A stretch of 9,993 bases of DNA from an uncultured Thermomonas sp. (GTDB lineage Bacteria; Pseudomonadota; Gammaproteobacteria; Xanthomonadales; Xanthomonadaceae), in contig CAMLJA010000054.1 in NCBI GenBank assembly GCA_946480065.1, positions 1-9,993 of the forward strand. The letters run 5' to 3'. The position numbers were made by a program, and so were the translations under genes. Shown here one piece after another: positions 1 to 5,981 of this stretch. How positions within the stretch are numbered: the first letter of the stretch is position 1; each line of letters opens with the position of its first letter. Below the pieces are notes generated by a model that worked only from the letters and a program-made list of their open reading frames with translations, was not told the origin of the DNA and did no database searches.

Positions 1-497
1 ACCAGGCCGCCGTCCCGGTGTCCGTCCGCGCGCTGTCCAACCTCCGCCACGTGCTGCGCCAGGGCGAGGCGTACGCCACCGCGCGCGGCTACGCCCCCGA
101 ACTGCTGCTGCAGGCGCGGCTGGCCCCGGACATGTTGCCGCTGCTGCGGCAGGTGCAGGTGGCCAGCGACATGGCCGCGCGCGGCTGCGCCCGCCTGGCC
201 GGGGTGGAACCGCAGCCGTTCCCCGACGAGGAAACCGACTTCGCAGCGCTGGACGCGCGGCTGGCCAGGGTCATCGCCTACATCGATGGCTTCGCGCCGG
301 CGCAGCTGGACGGCAGCGACACCCGCGAGGTCGCCTTCAGCACCCGCAACGCCGGCGAGCTGCGCTTCTCCGGCCGCGACTACCTGCTGCACTACGTGCT
401 GCCCAACCTGTTCTTCCACTGCAGCATGGCCTACGCGATCCTGCGCCAGGCCGGCGCGCCGATCGGCAAGCTCGACTTCCTGGGCCGGCCCGGATGA
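1..497 (+). CDS. DUF1993 family protein (5' end outside window)
   Basis: This gene is partial at its 5' end. The reading frame is open from base 3, giving 164 visible codons and a TGA stop at 495-497. A GTG at 18-20 could be taken as a start, but the codons before it read Q-A-A-V-P and continue into V-S-V-R-A-L, and bases 1-2 (AC) fit the end of a Tyr codon. That matches the usual DUF1993 opening (M-x-x-Y-Q-A-x-V-P), so only a few residues should be missing. The C-terminal half has the conserved family segment with H-Y-V-L-P-N-L-F-F-H followed by a helix ending in G-K-L-D-F-L-G. DUF1993 proteins are small, all-helical cytoplasmic proteins related to the DinB-like fold; their biochemical role is not established. 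No signal peptide is visible. The following 175 bp carry no gene that I can support. Confidence 0.85.
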   Translation, partial: QAAVPVSVRALSNLRHVLRQGEAYATARGYAPELLLQARLAPDMLPLLRQVQVASDMAARGCARLAGVEPQPFPDEETDFAALDARLARVIAYIDGFAPAQLDGSDTREVAFSTRNAGELRFSGRDYLLHYVLPNLFFHCSMAYAILRQAGAPIGKLDFLGRPG

Positions 498-660
498 ATG
501 CATCGCGCGCATAGCGCGGCCCGCGGCCGGCGTGGTTAAGCCGGCGTCATCGTTCAGCTTGGAATCCGGCACCGGTTCAGACCGCGCGCGTCATCGTGCG
601 ACCGCCTTCCGCCACCCGGCGGCAGGACATCCCCACCGTTTTGATCCCCCGCAGAACGAG

Positions 661-666
661 AAGAGG
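661..666 (+). promoter_or_regulatory. Shine-Dalgarno for the EF-hand gene
   Basis: A purine-rich AAGAGG, inside a longer GAGAAGAGG, lies 6 nt before the ATG at 673. It decides the start: the frame is open much further upstream (from 286), but that extension has neither a ribosome site nor a signal peptide. Confidence 0.6.
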
Positions 667-672
667 TCGCAC

Positions 673-1218
673 ATGAAGCAGCTGAAGAACAAGCACACCC
701 TGTTGGCGGTTTCCCTGGCGCTGGCGGCCGCGGTCGCCGCGCCGTCGGCGATGGCGCAGAGCCGTGGCCTGGGCGTCGGCGTGGGCGCCGGTGCCGGCAC
801 CCGCGTGGACATGCCGTCCATGCCGGTGCAGGCGCAGGCCGGGGTGCATGCGGACATGCACGCCGGCATGCACGCCCAGGCCCAGGAGCGCCCGGCGACC
901 CCGGCCGTCCCGGCGGTGCCGGCGGTGCCCGCCACCCCGGCGGTGAAGGCCGACGGCGCCCCGGCAACCCCCGCGGTCCCGGCCACGCCCGCGGTGCCCG
1001 CCAGCCCGGCGGCGCAGCCGCACACCTGGAGCGAGATGGACGCCGATGCCAACGGCACCCTGAGCGCCACCGAGGCGGCGTCGATGCAGTCGCTGGCCAA
1101 GGTGTTCGGCGAGGCCGATGCCGACGCCGACGGCGAACTCAGCCAGGACGAGTACAAGGCGTGGCTGGCCGCCAGCGGCAAGGCCAAGGCCAAGGTCCGC
1201 ACCGGCGGCGACGACTGA
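673..1218 (+). CDS. Secreted EF-hand calcium-binding protein with Pro-Ala-Val repeats
   Basis: The product has 181 residues. Residues 1-28 form a clear Sec signal peptide: basic start (KQLKNK), Ala/Leu core, and cleavage after A-M-A28 before Q29. The mature protein has a Gly/Val/Ala stretch (about 32-42), a His/Met segment (59-67, H-x-D-M-H-x-G-M-H) and a low-complexity Pro-Ala-Thr/Val repeat region (about 74-114). Two canonical EF-hand loops follow. Loop 1 is at 123-134 (D-x-D-x-N-G......E) and loop 2 at 149-160 (D-x-D-x-D-G......E); all ligand positions including the final Glu are present, so Ca2+ binding is very likely. The tail is Lys/Ala-rich. Bacterial EF-hand proteins of this type are usually periplasmic or secreted calcium buffers or sensors; the specific role is unknown. 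The Pro-rich region looks like a flexible or wall-spanning linker (inference). A strong terminator follows, so the gene is probably monocistronic. Confidence 0.88.
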   Translation: MKQLKNKHTLLAVSLALAAAVAAPSAMAQSRGLGVGVGAGAGTRVDMPSMPVQAQAGVHADMHAGMHAQAQERPATPAVPAVPAVPATPAVKADGAPATPAVPATPAVPASPAAQPHTWSEMDADANGTLSATEAASMQSLAKVFGEADADADGELSQDEYKAWLAASGKAKAKVRTGGDD

Positions 1219-1256
1219 GTCCCGGGCCTGCATAACAACAACAAGGCAGCGGTGGC

Positions 1257-1290
1257 ACGAAGGGCGGCGCAAGCCGCCCTTCGTCTTTTG
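1257..1290 (+). terminator. Rho-independent terminator after the EF-hand gene
   Basis: A perfect 12-bp stem (1257-1268 pairs with 1273-1284) closes a GCAA loop, a stable GNRA tetraloop. TCTTTTG follows at the 3' side. The stem arms read ACGAAGGGCGGC and GCCGCCCTTCGT. The T-run is only on the + side, so it should terminate rightward transcription from the EF-hand gene. It ends about 20 nt before the next gene's ATG. Confidence 0.9.
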
Positions 1291-1298
1291 CGTCCGCT

Positions 1299-1304
1299 TA
1301 CACT
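1299..1304 (+). promoter_or_regulatory. Putative -10 element (TACACT), leaderless HAD gene
   Basis: TACACT ends 6 nt before the ATG at 1311. Transcription normally starts about 6-8 nt after the -10, so the predicted start falls on the ATG itself. There is no Shine-Dalgarno. A recognisable -35 is lacking: the expected place falls in the terminator stem. The call rests on the hexamer, its placement, and the same layout at other genes in this window. Confidence 0.5.
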
Positions 1305-1310
1305 GGCGCG

Positions 1311-2051
1311 ATGACCGCCCAACCCGGCCGCGAGCGCGGCATCGCCCTGGTCGGCTTCGACGCCGACGACACCCTGTGGAAGAGCGAGGACTACTACCGC
1401 GACGCGCAGGCGCAGTTCGAGCGCATCGTCGGCGGCTACGTCGACCTGGCCGACGTCGGCGAGCGCCTGTACGCGGTGGAGAAGCGCAACCTGGCGCTGT
1501 TCGGCTACGGCGTGAAGGGCATGGTGCTGTCGATGGTGGAGGCGGCGGTGGAGATCACCGAGGCGCGGGTCACCGCGGCCGACCTGCACCGCATCGTCGG
1601 GCTGGGCAAGACCCTGCTGCGCCATCCGGTGGATCTGCTGCCGGGCGTGCGCGAGGCGGTGGCGGCGGTGGCCGCGGACTGGCCGGTGGTGCTCATCACC
1701 AAGGGCGACCTGTTCCACCAGGAGGCCAAAGTGCGGGAGAGCGGGCTGTCGGCGCTGTTCCGGCGGATCGAGATCGTCAGCGAGAAGGATCCCGCCACCT
1801 ATGCCCGGCTGTTCGAGGAGTTCGGCGTCGCCGCCGGGCAGTTCCTGATGGTGGGCAACTCGCTGCGTTCCGACATCGCCCCGGTGCTCGCGCTGGGCGG
1901 CTGGGGGGTGCACGTGCCCTACCACGTGACCTGGGCGCACGAAGCCGAGGGCCGGGTGGAAGCGGGGGCGGAACGGATGCGCGAGATCGCCGCGCTGGAC
2001 GGGCTGGCGGCGGCGGTGCGCGCGCTGGATGCGCAGGCGCGCGGCGCCTGA
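1311..2051 (+). CDS. HAD family hydrolase (phosphatase-like)
   Basis: The product is a 246-residue cytoplasmic protein with all four HAD motifs. Motif I is F-D17-A-D19-D-T-L-W, with D17 the expected nucleophile and D19 the acid/base. Motif II is I-T130-K-G. Motif III uses K159 in S-E-K-D-P. Motif IV is V-G-N183-S-L-R-S-D188. An all-helical insertion at about residues 25-105 fits a subclass I cap, as in the YjjG/phosphoglycolate phosphatase/haloacid dehalogenase group (COG1011-like). Such enzymes dephosphorylate small metabolites using Mg2+. The DxDDT form argues for a phosphatase rather than a dehalogenase, but the substrate cannot be read from the sequence. The gene sits alone between the terminator of the EF-hand gene and a secreted-protein gene. 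It has no Shine-Dalgarno and probably starts leaderless from the -10 at 1299-1304. Confidence 0.88.
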   Translation: MTAQPGRERGIALVGFDADDTLWKSEDYYRDAQAQFERIVGGYVDLADVGERLYAVEKRNLALFGYGVKGMVLSMVEAAVEITEARVTAADLHRIVGLGKTLLRHPVDLLPGVREAVAAVAADWPVVLITKGDLFHQEAKVRESGLSALFRRIEIVSEKDPATYARLFEEFGVAAGQFLMVGNSLRSDIAPVLALGGWGVHVPYHVTWAHEAEGRVEAGAERMREIAALDGLAAAVRALDAQARGA

Positions 2052-2148
2052 ACGCAGCACCCCGCGCGGACGCCGCCGGGCGGCCGGGTTGCAAATCCGT
2101 TCACCGGGCGCGGCGCAAGGTCGATCCCGGGTCCGCGAGGTGCGGACC

Positions 2149-2155
2149 AAGGAGA
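2149..2155 (+). promoter_or_regulatory. Shine-Dalgarno (AAGGAGA)
   Basis: AAGGAGA is a near-ideal ribosome binding site, 5 nt before the ATG at 2161. It fixes the start of the Tyr/Arg-rich secreted protein and excludes the in-frame upstream ATG at 2029, which lies inside the HAD gene. Confidence 0.8.
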
Positions 2156-2160
2156 ACCCC

Positions 2161-2604
2161 ATGAGCACGAGCCTGACCCGATTCCTCGCTCCCGCCGTCC
2201 TGGCCGCCGGCCTGGGCGTCGCGGCCCTCGCCGCGCCGGCGCCGGCGCAGGCCCAGTCCGACGACCTGGTGCGCGTGCTGGTCAACGTGGCCGACGTGGT
2301 GATGCGCGGCAACCAGCCCTACTACCGCTACGGCGACTACGGCTACGACGACCGCCTGATCGTCCAGCGCGACCGCTACGGCCGCCCGGTCTACTACCGC
2401 AGCGTTCCGCGCGTTGCGTACCGCCAGGGCCCGCCCTATGGCAACGCCTACGGCTACCACCGCAACCGCGGCGACATGCAGCGCATGAAGTGCAACAAGC
2501 ACGGCAAGTGCAAGGTCGAGTACTACGATTCCCGCTACGACCGCGGCCGCTACGGCCGGCACGACCACGACGACGACCGCCGCTACTGGCGCGGCCGCGA
2601 CTGA
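2161..2604 (+). CDS. Secreted Tyr/Arg/Asp-rich protein, unknown function
   Basis: The product has 147 residues. Residues 1-31 are a typical signal peptide with a hydrophobic Ala/Leu/Val core and cleavage at A-Q-A31 before Q32. The mature part begins with a short amphipathic segment (D-D-L-V-R-V-L-V-N-V-A-D-V-V-M) and then becomes very rich in Tyr, Arg, Asp and Gly (Y-Y-R-Y-G-D-Y-G-Y-D-D and similar runs), ending in an Arg/His/Asp-rich tail. A single Cys pair, C111-N-K-H-G-K-C117, could form a periplasmic disulfide. I do not recognise the family. It resembles the small Tyr/Arg-rich periplasmic proteins common in xanthomonads, with no catalytic motif. A terminator-like hairpin follows, so it is probably its own transcription unit. 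Confidence 0.8.
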   Translation: MSTSLTRFLAPAVLAAGLGVAALAAPAPAQAQSDDLVRVLVNVADVVMRGNQPYYRYGDYGYDDRLIVQRDRYGRPVYYRSVPRVAYRQGPPYGNAYGYHRNRGDMQRMKCNKHGKCKVEYYDSRYDRGRYGRHDHDDDRRYWRGRD

Positions 2605-2645
2605 CCGCCACACGGCAGGATCGTGGGTCGACCGGGAATGAGTCG

Positions 2646-2674
2646 ACGGACGGCGCCCACGCGGCGCCGTCCGT
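2646..2674 (+). terminator. Terminator-like 12-bp perfect hairpin
   Basis: ACGGACGGCGCC (2646-2657) pairs perfectly with GGCGCCGTCCGT (2663-2674) around a 5-nt loop. It starts 41 nt after the stop codon of the Tyr/Arg-rich protein. The sequence after it is GTGTCC rather than a T-run, so termination efficiency is uncertain; it may act as an mRNA 3'-end stabiliser instead. Confidence 0.6.
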
Positions 2675-2698
2675 GTGTCCGGAGCGCGGCGGGGCGGG

Positions 2699-2704
2699 CA
2701 CAAT
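2699..2704 (+). promoter_or_regulatory. Putative -10 element (CACAAT), leaderless lipoprotein gene
   Basis: CACAAT ends 7 nt before the ATG at 2712, the same geometry as at 1299, 3871 and 8679. It favours ATG 2712 over the in-frame ATG at 2703, which overlaps the hexamer. No clear -35 is visible. Confidence 0.45.
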
Positions 2705-2711
2705 GACGCCC

Positions 2712-3149
2712 ATGCCCGCGCTCCCACGTCCTTGGCCCTGGCTGCTTGCCGCGCTCCTGGCGGGCTGCGGGCAGGCCCCGGACGGCGCCGGTGCCGACGC
2801 CGGCCCCGCCGTGCCCGGGGCGTCGCTGGAATTTCGCGGCGCCCGCCCCTGCGCCGACTGCCGCGGGATCGAATCCAGCCTGCGGCTGGAGCAGGCCGGC
2901 ACCGCCAGGCGCTACCGGCTGGTGGAGGTCTACCTGCTGGACGGCCGCAACGACCGCTACGAGGAGTCCGGCACCTGGTCCACGCGCGGCGACCAGCTCC
3001 GGCTGCAGCCCGGCGCCGGCGCCGGCGGCGAGCGCTGGTACCTGCGGCTGCCGGACGGGCGCCTGCAGGCGCGCGGGCTGGACGGCGCTGCGCTGCCGTC
3101 GCTGCAAGGCGACGTGATGACGCCCGTCACCTTGCGCACCGACCGCTGA
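2712..3149 (+). CDS. NlpE N-terminal-domain outer-membrane lipoprotein
   Basis: The product has 145 residues. It begins with a lipoprotein signal peptide whose lipobox is L16-A17-G18-C19. The residue after Cys is Gly, not Asp, which predicts sorting to the outer membrane by Lol. Residues about 40-140 fit the NlpE N-terminal domain (PF04170, copper resistance protein NlpE): F-R-G-x-x-P-C47-A-D-C50-R-G-I-E at its start, followed by alternating beta strands (Y-R-L-V-E-V-Y-L-L-D-G, G-T-W-S-x-x-G-D-Q-L-R-L). The CxxC pair is the family hallmark. E. coli NlpE is about 236 residues and has a second OB-fold domain; this protein has only the first. NlpE monitors lipoprotein trafficking, surface contact and copper/redox stress through Cpx in E. 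coli; whether this single-domain form signals is unknown. The upstream in-frame ATG at 2703 would only add three residues. Confidence 0.85.
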   Translation: MPALPRPWPWLLAALLAGCGQAPDGAGADAGPAVPGASLEFRGARPCADCRGIESSLRLEQAGTARRYRLVEVYLLDGRNDRYEESGTWSTRGDQLRLQPGAGAGGERWYLRLPDGRLQARGLDGAALPSLQGDVMTPVTLRTDR

Positions 3150-3239
3150 CGCGCCGCCGCGTTTTCAGGCCGCGTTGACGCCGGCAGGGTGCACACTGCG
3201 GACGCAGCGGGATCCGCCCCGCCACGCAGGAGATCGAAC

Positions 3240-3866
3240 ATGAGCAGGATCCGATGGCTGCGGCCCCTCGCCCTGGCAGCAGCCCTGGCCGCCGCTGGCG
3301 CGTCGGCCCAGACCTTCAGCCTCAACTGGAACCCGCGCAGCGGTGACGTCTGGGTGGACACCCAGCTGGCCGACATCAATCGCTACGGGATGGCCTACCG
3401 CGACCCCTTCATCGACGAGATGGTCCGCTACCACGGCGCCCCGCGCGACCTGGTCACCGACCTGCTGGTCAACCGCCGCTGGGCCCCCGGCGACGTCTAC
3501 TACGCCTGCACCCTGGCGCAGGTCATCGGGCGCCCGTGCCGGGTGGTGGTCGACGAATGGCAGCGCAGCCACGGCCAGGGCTGGGGCGTGGTCGCCCAGC
3601 GCCTCGGCATCAAGCCGGGTTCGGCCGAGTTCCACCGGCTGAAGAAGGGCTTCGTCCCCACCTACGACCGCTGGCACCGCCCGATCCGCCTGGACGCCGA
3701 CCTCGAGCGCGCCTATCCGGGTCGCGGCCACGCCGGCGGCCATGCCACCGGCAAGCCCGCCCAGCACAAGGGTCCGCCCGCCGGCAAAGGCAAGCCGGCC
3801 GCGCACGGCGGCAGCGGCCACGGCAAGGGCAATAGCCACGGCAAGGGCAGCGGCAAGAAGCACTGA
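3240..3866 (+). CDS. Secreted protein with Gly/Lys/His-rich C-terminal tail, unknown function
   Basis: The product has 208 residues. The start at 3240 is set by AGGAG (3228-3232), 7 nt upstream, and by a signal peptide cleaved after A-S-A23. An upstream GTG at 3189 in the same frame is rejected because it lacks both. A CACACT hexamer at 3192-3197 is a possible -10. The folded part (about 24-158) contains N-R-Y-G-x-x-Y-R-D-P-F-I-D-E, a W-A-P-G-D-V-Y-Y-A-C90 segment and a second Cys (C100), which may pair in the periplasm. Residues 159-208 are low-complexity Gly/Lys/His with about seven His and eight Lys and no acidic residues. The tail could bind polyanions or metal ions (inference). I do not recognise a named family. 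Confidence 0.78.
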   Translation: MSRIRWLRPLALAAALAAAGASAQTFSLNWNPRSGDVWVDTQLADINRYGMAYRDPFIDEMVRYHGAPRDLVTDLLVNRRWAPGDVYYACTLAQVIGRPCRVVVDEWQRSHGQGWGVVAQRLGIKPGSAEFHRLKKGFVPTYDRWHRPIRLDADLERAYPGRGHAGGHATGKPAQHKGPPAGKGKPAAHGGSGHGKGNSHGKGSGKKH

Positions 3867-3870
3867 GCGC

Positions 3871-3876
3871 TAGACT
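3871..3876 (+). promoter_or_regulatory. Putative -10 element (TAGACT), leaderless GFA-GNAT unit
   Basis: TAGACT begins 5 nt after the stop of the preceding gene and ends 7 nt before the ATG at 3884. No Shine-Dalgarno is present, so a leaderless transcript is predicted. Any -35 would have to lie in the previous coding region; none is obvious. Confidence 0.45.
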
Positions 3877-3883
3877 GGCGGGG

Positions 3884-4300
3884 ATGAGCGCATCCCCGCC
3901 GCCCGCTCCCGCGCTGGCCACGCACGCCGGCGGCTGCCACTGCCGCCGGGTGCGCTTCGAGGTGGATGCGCCGGCCGCGCCTACGGTGCTGGCCTGCAAC
4001 TGCTCCATCTGCCGGATGACCGGCTTCCTGCACCTGATCGTGCCGGCCGCGCGCTTCCGCCTGTTGGCCGGCGCCGACGACCTGTCCGAATACCGCTTCA
4101 ACACCGGTGCCGCCCGCCACCTGTTCTGCCGCCACTGCGGTATCAAGAGTTTCTACGTCCCGCGTAGCCATCCCGACGGCATCAGCGTCGATGCGCGCTG
4201 CCTGGATCCGGGCACGCTCGCGCGGCTGGACGTGGTGCCGTTCGACGACGGCGACCGCGCCGCCTCGACCGCGGCCGTCGCCCACCTTTCGCAGGCATGA
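3884..4300 (+). CDS. GFA family (glutathione-dependent formaldehyde-activating-like) zinc protein
   Basis: The product has 138 residues, the normal length for a single GFA/CENP-V domain (PF04828). The zinc-ligand pattern is complete: G-G-C18-H-C20 near the N-terminus, C38-N-C40-S-I-C43 in the middle, and F-C82-R-H-C85-G later. By analogy with Paracoccus Gfa, C18/C20/C82/C85 would form the structural site and C38/C40/C43 the second zinc site. After that come the family-typical segment F-Y-V-P-R-S-H-P-D-G and V-D-A-R-C-L-D. The founding member was proposed to speed formation of S-hydroxymethylglutathione, but most GFA-domain proteins have unproven roles and no formaldehyde dehydrogenase gene is nearby. 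The product is cytoplasmic. Its stop overlaps the start of the GNAT gene (ATGA), so the two are probably translationally coupled. Confidence 0.88.
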   Translation: MSASPPPAPALATHAGGCHCRRVRFEVDAPAAPTVLACNCSICRMTGFLHLIVPAARFRLLAGADDLSEYRFNTGAARHLFCRHCGIKSFYVPRSHPDGISVDARCLDPGTLARLDVVPFDDGDRAASTAAVAHLSQA

Positions 4301-4782
4301 GCGCGCACGGCGACATCCGCGTTGTCGGATTCCACCCGCGCTGGCGCGGCGATTTCGCCGCGCTCAACCTGGAGTGGCTGCAGCGCTGGTTCGTGGTGGA
4401 ACCGCACGACCGCGACGTCCTGGGCGACCCGGAGCGCCACATCCTGGCGCTGGGTGGCCACGTGCTGTTCGCGGTGGATGACCGCGAACGTGCGCTGGGC
4501 ACGGTGGCGCTGAAGCACGAGGGCGGCGGCGTCTACGAACTCACCAAGATGGCGGTCGCGCCCGAAGCGCGCGGGCACGGACTTGGCCGCCTGCTGATGG
4601 ACGCCGCGCTGGCGCTGTACCGCTCGCTGGACGCGCGCGAACTGTTCCTGGAATCCAGCAGCCGGCTGGCCCCGGCGATCGCGCTGTACGAGAGCGTGGG
4701 CTTCCGCCACCACCCGGCGCCGCGGCCGGGCTCGCACTACGCCCGCGCCGACGTGCACATGGTGTGGGAGCCGGAGGCCTGA
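4297..4782 (+). CDS. GNAT family N-acetyltransferase
   Basis: The product has 161 residues and spans one GNAT fold. The acetyl-CoA-binding motif A is clear: E-L-T-K-M-A-V-A-P followed by E-A-R92-G-H-G95-L-G97-R, the expected R/Q-x-x-G-x-G/A loop. Motif B is seen in E-L-F-L-E-S-S-S-R-L and A-I-A-L-Y-E-S-V-G-F-R, the usual helix and Y-x-x-x-G-F close. It transfers acetyl from acetyl-CoA to an amine; the acceptor cannot be predicted. Its ATG overlaps the GFA stop by four bases and there is no independent ribosome site, which points to co-translation with the GFA gene. It converges with prpF, with 16 bp between the stop codons. Confidence 0.87.
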   Translation: MSAHGDIRVVGFHPRWRGDFAALNLEWLQRWFVVEPHDRDVLGDPERHILALGGHVLFAVDDRERALGTVALKHEGGGVYELTKMAVAPEARGHGLGRLLMDAALALYRSLDARELFLESSSRLAPAIALYESVGFRHHPAPRPGSHYARADVHMVWEPEA

Positions 4783-4787
4783 GTCGT

Positions 4788-4810
4788 CCGCGCGGTACTC
4801 AGTCGCGCGG
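4788..4810. other. Short inverted repeat across the convergent GNAT/prpF junction
   Basis: CCGCGCG (4788-4794) and CGCGCGG (4804-4810) are perfect inverted copies around a 9-nt loop that contains the prpF stop codon. It could slow both convergent transcripts, but it has no T-run on either side and short GC-only repeats are common at this base composition. Confidence 0.25.
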
Positions 4811-5980
4811 CACCCGCACCCAGCCTTCCATCAGCACCCGCGCGCTGCGGCTCATCACCGCGCGGGTCACCGTCCACTGGCCGTCGACCTGTCCGACCGA
4901 CGCGCCCACCCGCAGCGTGCCCGAGGGGTGGCCGAAGCGCACCGCGTCGCGCGTGCCGCCGCCGGCGGCGATGTTCACCAGCGTGCCCGGCACCGCCGCC
5001 GCGGTGGCGATGGCCACCGAGGCCGTGCCCATCATCGCGTGGTGCAGCTTGCCCATCGACATCGCGCGCACGTTGAGGTCGATGGCCTCGGCCGGCACCT
5101 GCCTGCCGCTGGACGCCGCGTAGGCCTTCGGCGGCGCCACCAACGCCACCTTCGGCGTGTGCTGGCGGGTCGCGGCGTCTTCCGGCGCCTGGATCAGGCC
5201 CATGCGCAGCGCGCCGGCGACGCGGATCGCTTCCAGTTTCGCCAGCGCGGCCTTGTCGTCGTTGATCGCCGGCTGCAGTTCGGTGCCGTCGTAGCCGATG
5301 TCGGCGGCGTTCACGAACACCGTCGGGATGCCGGCGGTGATCATGGTCGCCTTGAGCGTGCCGATGCCTGGAACCTCGAGCTCATCCACGAGGTTGCCGG
5401 TCGGGAACATCGCGCCGCCGGCATCGCCGTCGTCGGACGGGTCGAGGAACTCCAGCACGATCTCCGCCGCCGGGAAGGTCACCCCGTCCAGCTCGAAGTC
5501 GCCGGTTTCCTGCACCTGTCCGCCGGCCACCGGCACGTGCACCAGGATGGTCTTGCCGATGTTGGCCTGCCACACGCGCACGGTCACGGTGCCGTCGCGC
5601 GGGATGCGCTCGGCAGGAATGAAGCCGTTGGCCACCGCGAACGGCCCGACCGCGGTCGACAGGTTGCCGCAGTTGCCGGACCAGTCCACGAACGCGGTGT
5701 CGATGCTGACCTGCCCGTACAGGTAGTCCACGTCGTGGTCGGGCCGGGTGCTGGCGGAGATGATCACGCACTTGGACGTGGACGAGGTCGCGCCGCCCAT
5801 GCCGTCGGTGTGCTTGCCGTACGGATCCGGCGAGCCGATCACCCGCATCAGCAGCGCGTCGCGCGCCGGGCCCGGCACCCGCGCGGCTTCGGGCAAGTCT
5901 TCGAGGCGGAAGAACACGCCCTTGGAGGTGCCGCCACGCATGTAGGTGGCGGGGATGCGCAGCTGCGGCTGGAAGGCCAT
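4799..5980 (-). CDS. prpF: 2-methylaconitate cis-trans isomerase PrpF
   Basis: The product has 393 residues, the usual PrpF length (about 396). It opens with the family signature I-P-A-T-Y-M-R-G-G-T-S-K-G-V-F-F and continues with D-P-Y-G-K-H-T-D-G-M-G-G-A-T-S-S-T-S-K70 and W-S-G-N-C104-G-N. K70 and C104 correspond to the functionally important Lys73 and Cys107 of Shewanella PrpF. The fold is the two-domain diaminopimelate-epimerase/PrpF fold. It is the required partner of AcnD: AcnD's dehydration product is isomerised by PrpF to the cis-2-methylaconitate needed for the next hydration. It is cytoplasmic. The gene starts 1 nt after the acnD stop, with a GGAGG about 9 nt before its ATG inside the end of acnD, so it is co-transcribed with and translated after acnD. 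No terminator with a T-run is visible downstream. Confidence 0.96.
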   Translation of the reverse strand: MAFQPQLRIPATYMRGGTSKGVFFRLEDLPEAARVPGPARDALLMRVIGSPDPYGKHTDGMGGATSSTSKCVIISASTRPDHDVDYLYGQVSIDTAFVDWSGNCGNLSTAVGPFAVANGFIPAERIPRDGTVTVRVWQANIGKTILVHVPVAGGQVQETGDFELDGVTFPAAEIVLEFLDPSDDGDAGGAMFPTGNLVDELEVPGIGTLKATMITAGIPTVFVNAADIGYDGTELQPAINDDKAALAKLEAIRVAGALRMGLIQAPEDAATRQHTPKVALVAPPKAYAASSGRQVPAEAIDLNVRAMSMGKLHHAMMGTASVAIATAAAVPGTLVNIAAGGGTRDAVRFGHPSGTLRVGASVGQVDGQWTVTRAVMSRSARVLMEGWVRVPRD

Positions 5981-5981
5981 G

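Noticed and set aside
18..20. GTG as the start of the DUF1993 gene
   Set aside because: The frame is open to the window edge and the upstream codons (Q-A-A-V-P) match the family N-terminus, so the true start lies before base 1.
527..548. Direct repeat GCCGGCGT-N6-GCCGGCGT downstream of the DUF1993 gene
   Set aside because: Its core GCCGGC is a palindrome that is frequent at this GC content, it can form only a 6-bp stem, and no T-run follows, so I do not call it a terminator or operator.
286..672. Upstream extension of the EF-hand gene frame
   Set aside because: It overlaps the DUF1993 gene, has no ribosome site, and would bury a clear signal peptide that begins at 673.
2029..2160. Upstream in-frame start for the Tyr/Arg-rich secreted protein
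   Set aside because: It lies inside the HAD gene; the AAGGAGA site and signal peptide fix the start at 2161.
591..2312. 573-codon minus-strand frame across the EF-hand and HAD genes
   Set aside because: It is a GC-driven shadow; its Ala-Gly-Val repeat is the antisense of the Pro-Ala-Val repeat, and there is no plausible start signal or domain.
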